Origin: a virus
Virus record (IMG/VR): IMGVR_UViG_3300020147_000019
Span: 1-40,209 of that record
DNA: 40,209 bases
Strand: one strand, 5' to 3'
Shown here one piece after another: positions 1-8,751 of the stretch (position 1 is the first letter of the stretch; each line of letters starts with the position of its first letter). Both the position numbers and the translations under genes were made by a program. The notes under the pieces were generated by a model, which did not search any database, was not told the DNA's origin, and saw only the letters and a program-made list of their open reading frames with translations.

Positions 1-11
1 AAAAACATTTT

Positions 12-185
12 ATGAGAAGAACAATCAGAGTGATCTTATCCTCAGACAGTAAGTATTACTTCATAGTAATAGCCAAGAACGGACAGGTACTGGCTACCTC
101 CGAGACATACACCCGTAAAAGCAACTGCATAAAAGGAATAAAGGCCCTTACGGGTATTTTAAAGGGTAAAGTGAAAGTAGAGTGA
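12..185 (+). CDS. DUF1508 (YegP-like) small protein
   Basis: A 57-residue ORF from ATG at 12 to TGA at 183-185. It carries the DUF1508/YegP-like pattern: a KYYFIVIAKNGQVLATSETY strand-turn-strand motif, then a KSNCIKGI helix start. Family members are small, often duplicated, alpha-beta proteins of unknown function; this one has a single repeat. Its stop overlaps the GTG of the next gene, so the two are probably translationally coupled. A more upstream start outside the window cannot be excluded, but ATG gives a complete domain. Confidence 0.7.
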   Translation: MRRTIRVILSSDSKYYFIVIAKNGQVLATSETYTRKSNCIKGIKALTGILKGKVKVE

Positions 186-409
186 AAGCCAAAAAGCGAA
201 ATATCAACCCTCAGCTTCTAAAAGATCCCATGAAGCAGAACTGGACCTGGACCGGCAGAGGTTACGGTGATCAGTTCGGCTTTGAAATCCATACCGGCAA
301 TATCTATTCCCTGTACTGGCATGGCGACTACATCACCAAGACCCATTCCCTTCAGGCGGCAAAGGAGATATCAACAATTCTCATTAACGATAAAATAATA
401 TCCTCGTGA
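182..409 (+). CDS. hypothetical protein, 75 aa
   Basis: A 75-residue ORF starting with GTG at 182, which overlaps the preceding stop, and ending in a TGA that overlaps the next gene's GTG. The sequence is aromatic-rich in the middle (WTWTGRGYGDQFGFEIHTGN) and has no transmembrane segment. I do not recognise the family. The tight GTGA overlaps on both sides make it a credible member of a three-gene unit just upstream of the terminase genes. Confidence 0.55.
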   Translation: MKAKKRNINPQLLKDPMKQNWTWTGRGYGDQFGFEIHTGNIYSLYWHGDYITKTHSLQAAKEISTILINDKIISS

Positions 410-645
410 CAGCATTAACCCAAAAAGAAAGAGAGATCATCATCCTGAAGCGGCAGGGATTGACCGTGCAGCAGATCGCCCGGAGAATATCAACATCAAC
501 GCGGTACACCCATATCATCATCAACCGCCTGTACCAAAAAACAGGGACCACCAACAGCCCTTCATTGGTGGCATGGGGCTTTGAACACGGTATCCTGAAA
601 ATAAATGCAGAAAACTTATCAGACAAGGTGGATAGGACAGGGTAA
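406..645 (+). CDS. LuxR/GerE-type HTH regulator
   Basis: A 79-residue protein that is almost entirely one LuxR-type helix-turn-helix domain. It has the LTQKEREIIILKRQGLTVQQ start, then IARRISTSTRYTHIIINRLY as the recognition helix region. No receiver or ligand-binding domain is present. It starts at GTG 406, overlapping the previous stop. Its place immediately before the terminase genes suggests a regulator of late transcription, by analogy with late activators such as RinA or ArpU; that role is inferred. Confidence 0.7.
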   Translation: MTALTQKEREIIILKRQGLTVQQIARRISTSTRYTHIIINRLYQKTGTTNSPSLVAWGFEHGILKINAENLSDKVDRTG

Positions 646-680
646 TTTTAAAGTTGAGGTCAAAATGACTATGTATTACC

Positions 681-980
681 ATGCCCAAACTGTTCGATAG
701 TGAAAGCGCAAAGGCAGCCAGAGCAAAGGCAGCACCAAGAGGTGAAAGCAAGATCAAAGTTTGGATAAGAGAGGCTGCAGACAAGCAAGCCACCATCCAG
801 GTATTTCAAAAGCTGACCGAACTTGCCAATAAGGGCGACATGGATGCCATCAAAACCTACCTGGCCTATGTGGTAGGAAAGCCAAAGGATACCGTAGTTC
901 TAACAGGCGACGAGGAACAACCGATAACATTCACCCTTGATGAGCGATTCTTAAAACATATCCTGAATGGTCAAGGCTAA
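681..980 (+). CDS. putative terminase small subunit
   Basis: A 99-residue protein directly upstream of, and overlapping by 14 bases, the large terminase gene. The N terminus is basic and helical (ESAKAARAKAAPRGESKIKV), followed by helices around TELANKGDMDAIKTYLAYVV. Terminase small subunits bind pac/cos DNA and stimulate the large-subunit ATPase. No strong family motif is visible; the assignment rests mainly on position, size and a basic N terminus. Confidence 0.6.
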   Translation: MPKLFDSESAKAARAKAAPRGESKIKVWIREAADKQATIQVFQKLTELANKGDMDAIKTYLAYVVGKPKDTVVLTGDEEQPITFTLDERFLKHILNGQG

Positions 981-2148
981 CACTACGCCGGTTTTCGTTA
1001 AGAACTATGCAGCCTACCAGGAAGGATTCCCTATCATCTGCAACGAAGGAGGTTCAAGGTCCTCCAAGTCCTATTCCATCATACAGCTTCTTATCATGCT
1101 GGCAACCCAAAAAAAAGGGTTAAGGGTATCAATCGTTTCTCACTCACTACCCCATATCAAACGGGGCGCTTTCAGGGATTTTAAAGAGATCATGCTACAG
1201 GTGGGCAAATGGGATGAGAACCAATGGAAGGCCACCGACTTTGTTTACACCTTCAAGAACGGTTCATACATCGAGTTATTCGGCCTGGAAGATGAGGGTA
1301 AAGCCAGGGGACCGGGAAGGGACATTTTATTTGTCAATGAGGCCAACTTAATATCAAAGCCCCTGTTCGATCAGTTAGCCATGAGAACAACAGGGCAAAT
1401 CTTTTTAGACTGGAACCCTGCCGACTTCAATTCATGGGTTTACGAAGTAGCTGATGATCCAAAGAACAAAAGAATCCACTCCACCTACAAGGACAATATC
1501 CATAACCTGAGCCGGGAACAGATAGAATACATTGAGAAATTCAGGGAATTACCCGATGACTTCATGTGGAAGGTGTATGGTTTGGGAGAAAGGGGTGCGG
1601 CGAAGGAGCTTATTTACACCCAATGGAAATACTACGATAAAGACCCTGCAGGCGGGGATGTGTTCTACGGTCTTGACTTTGGATACACCAACCCTTCGGC
1701 TATGGTCAAGATCACTCACTATGAAGGCTCAAACTATGCTGAGGAAGTGTTATACCAGTCCTCCCTTACTGTACCTGACCTCATTAGCCGGATCAAACAG
1801 ATAGTACCAGGGAGAACACCGATTTACGCAGATGCCGCAGAGCCCAAGACCATCGAGGAAATATACAGGGCGGGCATTAATATCCTGCCATCAGATAAGG
1901 ACGTATGGGCCGGGATCGTGGGGGTGAAGTCATACCCGCTCTATGTGAAGCATGGCAGCGTAAACCTTATCCGTGAACTGCAGGGGTACAAGTGGCGCAA
2001 AGACAAGAATGATCAGGTAATGGAGGAGCCGGTAAAAAGCGAGGATCATGGGTGCGATGCCCTACGCTATGCAATATTCACACATCTTACTAAGCCCATT
2101 CAACGCCGCTGGGCCCTCGGAGTGGGCGGCGAGGTAATACAATTATGA
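967..2148 (+). CDS. terL: terminase large subunit (Terminase_3 / PBSX type)
   Basis: A 393-residue packaging motor protein. The Walker A-like loop is GGSRSSKS (residues 28-35) and the Walker B-like strand is DILFVNEA with Glu125. The coupling strand GQIFLDWNP follows at about 143-151. The C-terminal RNase H-like nuclease has its acidic residues at Asp237 (YGLDFGYTNPSAM), Asp289 (YADAAEP) and Asp364 (HGCDALRYA). Full family length. It overlaps the small-subunit gene upstream and the portal gene by 4 bases downstream, the usual packaging order. Confidence 0.95.
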   Translation: MVKANTTPVFVKNYAAYQEGFPIICNEGGSRSSKSYSIIQLLIMLATQKKGLRVSIVSHSLPHIKRGAFRDFKEIMLQVGKWDENQWKATDFVYTFKNGSYIELFGLEDEGKARGPGRDILFVNEANLISKPLFDQLAMRTTGQIFLDWNPADFNSWVYEVADDPKNKRIHSTYKDNIHNLSREQIEYIEKFRELPDDFMWKVYGLGERGAAKELIYTQWKYYDKDPAGGDVFYGLDFGYTNPSAMVKITHYEGSNYAEEVLYQSSLTVPDLISRIKQIVPGRTPIYADAAEPKTIEEIYRAGINILPSDKDVWAGIVGVKSYPLYVKHGSVNLIRELQGYKWRKDKNDQVMEEPVKSEDHGCDALRYAIFTHLTKPIQRRWALGVGGEVIQL

Positions 2149-3539
2149 AACAACCTAATTTATACCAACGGCTGAAGGCAGCGCTGTTTCCCACGGTGGT
2201 CGATCCACTTCCAAGGACGGGCACCGTAGGTTTCAATAACGGCGTAACCATCTACCCATATAGCAACGATCTCACCTACATAAACAAGGGCTATAATAAG
2301 AACGCCTGGGTGTATTCCATCGTGAGCAAGTGCGCCAAGAAGTTTTCGCAAATCCCTTGGTATCACTATAAAATCAAAACCTCGGAAAGAAAGACCTGGT
2401 TTGAGGAATACATACCGCTGACAAAAGAAAGGCTATCAGACCCAAAGGCAATGATCGAGGCGAGGAAGATGCGTACAAAATCGGTTGACCAGGTGGCCGT
2501 GGATTCCCCTGTCTCTAAACTACTGAAGAAAGCCAACCGTAACCAAAGCGGGGCATCATTCATGGAGCAGCTATACGGATTTAAACTACTGACCGGCGAG
2601 GGTAATATCTGGCTCCCAAAAGGGGACGGCGACAGGCCAACGGAAATGATCATTATACCAAAGTCTAACCTCGGTGTGGTCAAAGGTGAAAACATTTGGG
2701 ATATATCGCAGTACCGGCTACTGTTCTCAGCCCGAAGCGTACCGGTGCCAAAGGAAAATATCATCATGTGGAAGTTCGCCAATTACTGCCAGCCGGATGA
2801 ACTATTGAACCATTTGAGAGGACAAAGCCCACTTGATGCAGGGTTGCTTCTTTTACAGTCATCCAATGAAGGAGCGGAAAGGCTGATCGCCATGAACAAG
2901 AACCAGGGCGCAGCGGGGCTGGTGTTTGACAAGAGTGTGAGGGATTACCCCACAGCAGCGCAGGCGACCACCATGAGGCAGCAATTCAACCTGATCGTGA
3001 ACGATTCAGACCTCGCGGGGCAGATAGCGTACCTGACAGGCGATCTCAATTATTTTCAGTTTGGCCTTGATGCGGGGCAGTTGAAGCTATTGGAACAATC
3101 GGACGTACAATTTAAGGGGCTCTGCAACATCTATGATGTACCATGGCAACTGTTCGGCAATGCAGACAGCTACGAAAACCGTAAGCAGTACAAAAGGGAT
3201 TTTGTCTATGACAATATCGCGGTGGCAGCCTATGGACTGAGGGATGAACTGAACGCAAGGCTGATAAAAGAGTTCTCGCTCGACAGGGAAAGGGATGTGA
3301 TAGACTGTGACGTAATGGCTTTGCCGGAGCTTGCAGAGGATCTCAAAACACAGGCTGAAACGCTGGCTAAGCTGTGGCAGCTGACACCCAACCAGGTTCT
3401 TGAATACATAGGTTATGACCGCAGCACCGACCCGCTGATGGATAAAATTTATGTCCCGGCTGGCCTCATCCCCCTTGAACAACTGAACGCTGACATGGGC
3501 GGTGGCCTTCACAGGGAGATTGAACTTTTAAATGAATGA
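2145..3539 (+). CDS. phage portal protein (HK97 type)
   Basis: A 464-residue portal that should form the dodecameric DNA-entry vertex. Family features include the early NAWVYSIVSKCAKKFSQIPW helix (about 53-72), a PVSKLLKKANRNQSGASFME segment and the long stem/clip region with GEGNIWLPKGDGDRPTEM. The C-terminal wing contains YDVPWQLFGNADSYENRKQY (about 330-350), typical of Phage_portal (PF04860) proteins. It begins at ATG 2145 overlapping the terL stop. Confidence 0.92.
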   Translation: MKQPNLYQRLKAALFPTVVDPLPRTGTVGFNNGVTIYPYSNDLTYINKGYNKNAWVYSIVSKCAKKFSQIPWYHYKIKTSERKTWFEEYIPLTKERLSDPKAMIEARKMRTKSVDQVAVDSPVSKLLKKANRNQSGASFMEQLYGFKLLTGEGNIWLPKGDGDRPTEMIIIPKSNLGVVKGENIWDISQYRLLFSARSVPVPKENIIMWKFANYCQPDELLNHLRGQSPLDAGLLLLQSSNEGAERLIAMNKNQGAAGLVFDKSVRDYPTAAQATTMRQQFNLIVNDSDLAGQIAYLTGDLNYFQFGLDAGQLKLLEQSDVQFKGLCNIYDVPWQLFGNADSYENRKQYKRDFVYDNIAVAAYGLRDELNARLIKEFSLDRERDVIDCDVMALPELAEDLKTQAETLAKLWQLTPNQVLEYIGYDRSTDPLMDKIYVPAGLIPLEQLNADMGGGLHREIELLNE

Positions 3540-3542
3540 TGT

Positions 3543-3785
3543 ATGGCACATAAATACAATCAACCCGGATTTCCGTTTGTGCTTCTTGACGAAGATGGTT
3601 TCATGAAGTTTTACACAAAGGATGGGCACTTGGTAGGAGGTAATATCAAACTTAGAATTACTGACAGCGTTGATGAACCAAATATCGTTGTCGCAATCTG
3701 CGCCTGCAACATAGTAAAAGACAAAGAAGACATGGAGCGTGAGTTGGTTCGGTTTAGGGAAATAGAAGATGCAGAGCGAAGATAA
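3543..3785 (+). CDS. hypothetical protein, 80 aa
   Basis: An 80-residue acidic protein between portal and head morphogenesis genes, starting at ATG 3543 just after the portal stop. The N-terminal half looks like beta strands (FPFVLLDEDGFMKFYTKDGH) and the C-terminal part like a charged helix (KEDMERELVRFREIEDAERR). It overlaps the next gene by 17 bases. I do not recognise a family. Confidence 0.5.
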   Translation: MAHKYNQPGFPFVLLDEDGFMKFYTKDGHLVGGNIKLRITDSVDEPNIVVAICACNIVKDKEDMERELVRFREIEDAERR

Positions 3786-3969
3786 ATCCCTTCTCCGCCT
3801 CATCCGCCTGACCTACTCAGGAAAGGAGCTGGAAGCGGCGCTGATGGCATGGCAGGACTTCCCCACCTATGTCAAAGACTGCCGCCTCGAAAGGGAGATG
3901 AAGAAAAAAGCAAGGGAGGCGAGGATGAAGAAATATTTAGCAGGGATGGGGGAAAGTATTAACAGTTGA
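3769..3969 (+). CDS. hypothetical protein, 66 aa
   Basis: A 66-residue helical, very basic C-terminal protein (EREMKKKAREARMKKYL). It starts inside the preceding gene and its stop overlaps the TTG of the head morphogenesis gene, so it sits in a run of overlapping genes. No family is recognised. A small scaffold or connector accessory role is possible but unsupported. Confidence 0.5.
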   Translation: MQSEDKSLLRLIRLTYSGKELEAALMAWQDFPTYVKDCRLEREMKKKAREARMKKYLAGMGESINS

Positions 3970-4892
3970 AAATTGTAAATTGGATCATGCCCAATAACCG
4001 CACCTTCTACCAGCGCACGACAGCACTCGAAAAAGCCTTCACCCCAAAGGTGATCAGGATTATAAAGGCTTTCCGCAATTCCTTCATTGCTGACCTGAAA
4101 GCAAGTGGTATCAGCGAGGCAAGGGGCAATCTTCAGAAAATATCCATTGCTGACCACCTCACACCCTTAGTTACCTCCATCTACAAGACAGCCGGGCTAA
4201 TGGGCGCACGGCTCACCTATTCAGAGGTTCAGAGGTTCATTAAAGAAACAGAGAAGAAAGCGGGATTCGGACGTAACGAAAGATGGATCCGCGATGTCAT
4301 CAACTATCTTCAGTTTCATGCCCTCGGTTTTGTTCAGGACATCACCGATACCATGCGAAATGATATCCTGAAAATTTTGGACAAGGCGATCGAGGAAGGA
4401 TTAGATATTGACCAGGTGGTGACACTGTTACGGCAGGAAGGGTTGATCGTAGCCCGTGCAAGGGTGATCGCCCGTACAGAGATCATCCGCGCCGCCAATG
4501 TGGGCCATGCCACCGCAGCGAGAGATTTACCATTTGAGGTAGATAAAAAATGGAGTGCTGCCCGCGACCACCGCACAAGACACTCCCATAATTTCATCAA
4601 TGGCCATATAGTTGACGAAAACGGGTATTTCAGAGTACCCATTTACAAAGGCGATAAACCTACCGGACAGTTTGAAGAAATGCTTTATCCCGTCGATCCA
4701 AACGCCTCCGCTGCCAACACGGTAAACTGCAGGTGCCGAATCACTCATATCCCTAAACGTGATGCACAGGGGCGGTTGATCATGCGCGATCAGAACCAGG
4801 CAACGGTCATTCCACTTCGCCGCCCTCAGTCTTATTCACCTTCCCAAATCGCTGCAATCTTAAAGTCAAACATCCATATCGGGGTGGACTAA
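3966..4892 (+). CDS. phage head morphogenesis protein (SPP1 gp7 / Mu F-like)
   Basis: A 308-residue minor head protein. The diagnostic region is ARVIARTEIIRAANVGHAT (about 166-184), then KKWSAARDHRTRHSH, an INGHIVDENG segment, and the closing NTVNCRCRITHIPKR motif typical of Phage_Mu_F/SPP1_gp7. These proteins enter the prohead with the portal and may aid DNA ejection. The drawn start is TTG 3966, overlapping the previous stop. ATG 3987 (MPNNRTF) is an equally good start and would lose only seven residues. A related C-terminal fragment lies at 26208-26441. Confidence 0.88.
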   Translation: MKIVNWIMPNNRTFYQRTTALEKAFTPKVIRIIKAFRNSFIADLKASGISEARGNLQKISIADHLTPLVTSIYKTAGLMGARLTYSEVQRFIKETEKKAGFGRNERWIRDVINYLQFHALGFVQDITDTMRNDILKILDKAIEEGLDIDQVVTLLRQEGLIVARARVIARTEIIRAANVGHATAARDLPFEVDKKWSAARDHRTRHSHNFINGHIVDENGYFRVPIYKGDKPTGQFEEMLYPVDPNASAANTVNCRCRITHIPKRDAQGRLIMRDQNQATVIPLRRPQSYSPSQIAAILKSNIHIGVD

Positions 4893-4950
4893 AAAATATT
4901 TGCAGAAAACTTATCATAGACATCCATAATAGCGGGATAACTTTAATTCC

Positions 4951-5766
4951 GTGTTATACAAGAACGTTTCCAATAGTTCTATTTCCGGCGTCATTAAAGA
5001 CGTTGATGTAAAAACCGGCACTGTTACTGGTTACTTCTCCATCTTCGGTAATGTAGATTCAGACGGTGATATGATTATGCCAGGGGCGTTCAGAAGATCA
5101 CTCAACAACAACTACAAACGGATCAAGCATCTAAACCAGCACCGTTCCTACGAACCGCTTGCTGGAACAAAAGATGACCGGCTCGTGGTGAGGGAAGATA
5201 ACAAGGGGCTTTATTTCGAGAGCAAAATTTCACAAACATCATACGGCAAAGATGTTATCCTGTTATACCAGGATGGCGTTTTAGAGGAACACAGTATAGG
5301 GTACGAGGTAATAAAAAGCCGCGACCATGATACTATGACCATTGAGCGTTGGGGGCGCAAGGTCCCGGTTAAAGAACTTCATGAACTGAAACTCTGGGAA
5401 GGCTCAACAGTAACATTTGGCGCAAATTCTCAGGCTTTGGTTGAATCAGTCAAAGCCATGAGTAAAGAACAGGCCATTGAAAAAATGGACGGTGTGTTGA
5501 AAGCCCTCCGCAATGGGAAATACGAGCAGGAGGAAGTTTATGAAATGCTCGAATTACACTTTAAACAACTTGAACAACATATTATCGATCTCTCTGCAAG
5601 TAGCACTCAGCCCGCAGGATCAACAACTGCACCTGACCCGCAAAAGGGAGTTAAGAGCGATGATTTACCTACGGAGGAAATATTAACCCTCCTGCATTTA
5701 AATCATTTACACTTAAAAAGACAGGTGCATTATGAAACACAATTATCTCGCATGGCGTTATCTTGA
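4951..5766 (+). CDS. HK97-type prohead protease
   Basis: A 271-residue protein starting at GTG 4951. The protease domain occupies about residues 10-165: VTGYFSIFGNVDSDGDMI, the histidine region IKHLNQHRSYEPLAG (His60/His64), and LEEHSIGYEV with the probable nucleophile Ser115, all typical of Peptidase_U35 (PF04586). It should process the capsid N-terminal delta domain. The C-terminal tail (about 170-271) is low in conservation and ends inside the capsid gene, overlapping it by 35 bases. Confidence 0.9.
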   Translation: MLYKNVSNSSISGVIKDVDVKTGTVTGYFSIFGNVDSDGDMIMPGAFRRSLNNNYKRIKHLNQHRSYEPLAGTKDDRLVVREDNKGLYFESKISQTSYGKDVILLYQDGVLEEHSIGYEVIKSRDHDTMTIERWGRKVPVKELHELKLWEGSTVTFGANSQALVESVKAMSKEQAIEKMDGVLKALRNGKYEQEEVYEMLELHFKQLEQHIIDLSASSTQPAGSTTAPDPQKGVKSDDLPTEEILTLLHLNHLHLKRQVHYETQLSRMALS

Positions 5767-7039
5767 CCCTGCTCCAACAGATACAAAAGGTGGAGCAATC
5801 ATCGAAGCAATCGAAAAAAACCACAAAGCAACAACTGAACAAATCGAGGCTGTTAAGACCGCTCACCAAAAAGCGATCGACGACACAAAAACCGACCTCA
5901 AAAAAGATATTTCCGACCTGGACACCCGTGTAGGGGAAGCAAAGGCGGCAGCACAGAAAGCCTCTGACGAGGTAACTGAAGTAAAGCAGCAACTGGCAAC
6001 AGTCAAAGCATTCGGTAACGGCCAGCCACAGGCTGAAAAAACCTTCAACGAAATCCTTACCGAAACCATCGAAGCGAACATTGATGCCATCAAAGGTCAC
6101 AGAAGGGGCCAGGGCTCAATGGCGATCCGCCTGAAAGGTTTTGAAGATGAGAACATCCAAGAAGTGAAAGCCGTGGGCGATATGTCCGCTGCCAACTTCA
6201 CAAACATTGCTCAATACACCACAGACCGCAGGAACCAGCTGATCGAAACACCATACAACCGCGTATGGCTGTCTGATATTATACCCAATGGTGCCGGTAC
6301 TGGCAAATCGGTTCTCTATCCAAAGGAGAACGGCGGCGAAGGTGCAGCAGCACTCTGGACTGATCCGACAGCGGACAAAGCGCAGATGGACTTTGACCTG
6401 ACCACAGCGCAGGCATACTTCAAATGGATCGCCGGCTATGTGATCATTGACCGGGAGACTTTGGATGATGTGGACTTCATGCTGTCTTACATCCAAAGGA
6501 AGATGCTGGTGTCATTGAAAGCAGCAGAGAACAATTTTATCCTCAACGGATCTTCCGATACCAACCCTGTTTCTGGTATTCTCGACCTGGCAACCGCTTA
6601 CGATGGTGCATTGACCGTCCCGGTTGAAAGGATACTGGATGCTGCATGGGGCCAGATCGTAGAAGATACTGAAAACTTCTATAACCCCACCGATGTTATC
6701 CTGATGCCCCGCGAGGCGGTAGCCATAGGGCTGAACAAGTCTGCAGGCAGCGGTGAGTATGATCTTCCTGCCGGTTCCGTTGGCTTTGTAAATGGCAAAC
6801 TGACCATCGGCGGCTTGAACACCGTGACCACTACACAGGTAGGTGCAGGAAACTTTGTTGCCTTTGACCGCAACGCACTGATGTTTATTCGCCGGATGGC
6901 ACCTGAGCTGAGAATCTTTGAAGATGCCACCCTCGCGAAGAAAAACAAGATCATGCTGCGTATCGAGGAAAGGGCAACGCTGATCGGCTTTAACAATGCC
7001 GCCATCGTTTCCGGTACACTTGAAGAAGAAGAAGCATAA
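5732..7039 (+). CDS. major capsid protein (HK97 fold)
   Basis: A 435-residue HK97-like capsid protein (Phage_capsid family). Residues about 20-100 are a charged coiled coil (EAIEKNHKATTEQIEAVKTA) matching the delta/scaffold domain that the upstream protease removes. The coat domain follows, with an E-loop/P-domain region around WIAGYVIIDRETLDDVDFML and a C-terminal A domain with LTIGGLNTVTTTQVGAGNFV. ATG 5732 lies inside the protease gene, and no better start exists before residue 128, so the 35-base overlap appears real. Confidence 0.93.
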   Translation: MKHNYLAWRYLDPAPTDTKGGAIIEAIEKNHKATTEQIEAVKTAHQKAIDDTKTDLKKDISDLDTRVGEAKAAAQKASDEVTEVKQQLATVKAFGNGQPQAEKTFNEILTETIEANIDAIKGHRRGQGSMAIRLKGFEDENIQEVKAVGDMSAANFTNIAQYTTDRRNQLIETPYNRVWLSDIIPNGAGTGKSVLYPKENGGEGAAALWTDPTADKAQMDFDLTTAQAYFKWIAGYVIIDRETLDDVDFMLSYIQRKMLVSLKAAENNFILNGSSDTNPVSGILDLATAYDGALTVPVERILDAAWGQIVEDTENFYNPTDVILMPREAVAIGLNKSAGSGEYDLPAGSVGFVNGKLTIGGLNTVTTTQVGAGNFVAFDRNALMFIRRMAPELRIFEDATLAKKNKIMLRIEERATLIGFNNAAIVSGTLEEEEA

Positions 7040-7062
7040 GCATAAGGGTTAGTAATAAACAT

Positions 7063-7094
7063 GGGCAGCGCATCAACTAATGATTAAGCTGCCC
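7063..7094 (+). terminator. hairpin after capsid gene
   Basis: A perfect 7-bp stem GGGCAGC/GCTGCCC (7063-7069 with 7088-7094) in the 83-base gap between the capsid gene and the next gene. No T tract follows, so it is a weak terminator or a mRNA-stabilising or attenuating hairpin that could raise capsid expression relative to downstream genes. Confidence 0.45.
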
Positions 7095-7122
7095 TAATTC
7101 CCCAACCATAAAATTTATTGTC

Positions 7123-7455
7123 ATGAAGGTGAAACTTCTGAAAGACTATGAAGGCCACAAAAAAGGCGATTTCATTGACGTGGATGACCGGCAGGCAAGC
7201 AGTCTCAAAATCCGTGGCATTGCTGAAAAGGCCCTGGACGAAGCAGTAAAGAAAAGTGAGAAGAACGCATCTGCAGGGCCGGGCGCTGAAGAAAAGAACA
7301 GCGATGCGGGACCGGCAACAGCAGCCGAACTCATTGAGCAGATCAAGGCCGCTGAATCCTTACGCGAGCTCAATTCCCTTGTAAAAAAGGATGAGGAAAG
7401 AAAAACCGTATTGGACGCGGCTGAAAAGAAACGCGCTGAATTGAAAGGTGAATGA
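7123..7455 (+). CDS. small capsid-region protein, 110 aa
   Basis: A 110-residue protein between the capsid and head-tail connector genes. The first 40 residues (MKVKLLKDYEGHKKGDFIDV, then an S-L-K-I-R-G-I segment) resemble the small KVxLLK...GDxIDV beta domain often found next to phage capsid genes. The rest is Ala/Glu/Lys-rich helix. Its role may be capsid decoration or connector assembly; neither is shown by the sequence. Confidence 0.6.
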   Translation: MKVKLLKDYEGHKKGDFIDVDDRQASSLKIRGIAEKALDEAVKKSEKNASAGPGAEEKNSDAGPATAAELIEQIKAAESLRELNSLVKKDEERKTVLDAAEKKRAELKGE

Positions 7456-7991
7456 TCACACTCCAAAACATAGAGGTCAGTGAGGCCGAAGAAATTACCG
7501 AGCCTGTATCCTTGGATGAGGCAAAGGCTTGGGCAATGGTTGATCATGATGATCACAATGACCTCCTGACTTCTATGATTACCGGGGCGAGGGAGGATAT
7601 CGAGCAGGAGCTAAATATCAAATTGGTTCCCGCTACTGTCTCCTTTCATGTGACCACGACAAAAGAGGGTGAACAGGTAGGACAGTTTCCTTGGGTGATG
7701 AGCCTAAGCCATGTGTCTGATCTGGAAGTGAGCAGGGTGGAAGATGGCGAGGAAAACGAAGTATTGACCGCGGATGATGACTACTATTTCAATGGGACTT
7801 TAAAAATTGGTTCCTATGGTAGATCCCTGGTTTCGTTTACACTCACTCCCGTGGTTCCACAGGCTTTGAAAGAAGCGATCATGATGCTGGTAACGTACCG
7901 GTATGAGAACAGGGGAAGCCAGAAAGATCAGCACGGACTACCTGCAGACATTGAAAGAAAAATAGCCAAATACCGTCAAGTATGGCTGTAG
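7452..7991 (+). CDS. head-tail connector protein (gp6/adaptor-like)
   Basis: A 179-residue protein with the adaptor signature EPVSLDEAKAWAMVDHDDHN then LLTSMITGAREDIEQEL near the N terminus (about 17-52), and the closing ALKEAIMMLVTYRYENRG helix. This matches the HK97 gp6/SPP1 gp15 head-tail connector family (PF05135) that docks under the portal ring. It overlaps its neighbours by 4 and 10 bases. Confidence 0.85.
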   Translation: MITLQNIEVSEAEEITEPVSLDEAKAWAMVDHDDHNDLLTSMITGAREDIEQELNIKLVPATVSFHVTTTKEGEQVGQFPWVMSLSHVSDLEVSRVEDGEENEVLTADDDYYFNGTLKIGSYGRSLVSFTLTPVVPQALKEAIMMLVTYRYENRGSQKDQHGLPADIERKIAKYRQVWL

Positions 7992-8317
7992 AAATTCACG
8001 CGGGCGATTTCAGGTACAAGGTGGTTTTTAAGGAACCCACAAGCTCTTTGAATGAGGAAGGTGGCAGGGAGCAATCCCACACCACGGCAATAGTCACATG
8101 GGCCAAGATCGCAAAGTTCAACCAGTACCGGGCAACTGAGCAGGCGACCGTGTTAATTGGTTCACTTGATTTCTACGTGAGGTACAGCCAGGAAAAGGCG
8201 GCCATCACAAAAGAATGGCTGATCGAGTACGAAGGAAAGGATTACACCATTCATGAGATCGAGAGAATCAGCCAGGGTAAACAATATCTAAGGTTCACTG
8301 CAAAAGTCCGTGAGTGA
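7982..8317 (+). CDS. head closure protein (SPP1 gp16-like)
   Basis: A 111-residue beta-rich protein with the Phage_H_T_join (PF05521) layout: an early DFRYKVVFKEPTSSLNEEGG strand pair, TTAIVTWAKI, and a late WLIEYEGKDYTIHEIERISQ segment. This family closes the head after packaging and forms the interface to the tail. It sits between the connector and gp10-like genes, as expected. Confidence 0.85.
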   Translation: MAVEIHAGDFRYKVVFKEPTSSLNEEGGREQSHTTAIVTWAKIAKFNQYRATEQATVLIGSLDFYVRYSQEKAAITKEWLIEYEGKDYTIHEIERISQGKQYLRFTAKVRE

Positions 8318-8751
8318 TGGCGGGAGGGATAAGAATAGAAGTAACGGGGTTGGATAAGCTGATAAAGAAGTTCGGGTCATTACCTCAGAACATTGTGAAA
8401 GAAGTTGACGGTGAACTCGCGGCCTTATCGGTTGAATACGTGAACAGGGCGGTGGCTGATGTGCCGGTAGATACGGGAGTTCTTAAAAATGGCATCACGT
8501 TCAAAAGGATCAGCGAGATGAATTATGAGGTAGTGAGCAACGCCCACTATTCGGCTTACGTGGAGTTTGGGACCATCAAGTTTGTGAATGTGCCTGCAGA
8601 ACTCGCGGCCTACGCTGCACAGTTCAAAGGGAGAGGGATAAAAAAAGAGGGGGGGATGCCAGCGAGACCATTCTTCTTTAAGCATCTGCCGTGGGCTGAA
8701 AACGAGATCAATCAAAACCTGAAACAAGTTGTCAAACGTGCAATGAAATGA
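8317..8751 (+). CDS. HK97 gp10-like tail component
   Basis: A 144-residue protein with the gp10-like hallmarks: ITGLDKL-type start (VTGLDKLIKKFGSLP), VPVDTGVLKNGI, HYSAYVEFGT and MPARPFFFKHLPWAENEI. ATG 8317 overlaps the upstream stop as TGATG. A GTG at 8314 is one codon earlier and also possible. The family (PF04883) acts in head-tail joining or tail completion. Confidence 0.87.
   Translation: MAGGIRIEVTGLDKLIKKFGSLPQNIVKEVDGELAALSVEYVNRAVADVPVDTGVLKNGITFKRISEMNYEVVSNAHYSAYVEFGTIKFVNVPAELAAYAAQFKGRGIKKEGGMPARPFFFKHLPWAENEINQNLKQVVKRAMK

Noticed and set aside
5669-6100. 143-residue minus-strand ORF over the protease and capsid genes
   Set aside because: It lies antisense to two strongly supported structural genes, has Cys/Phe-rich composition typical of reverse-strand reading and matches no family.
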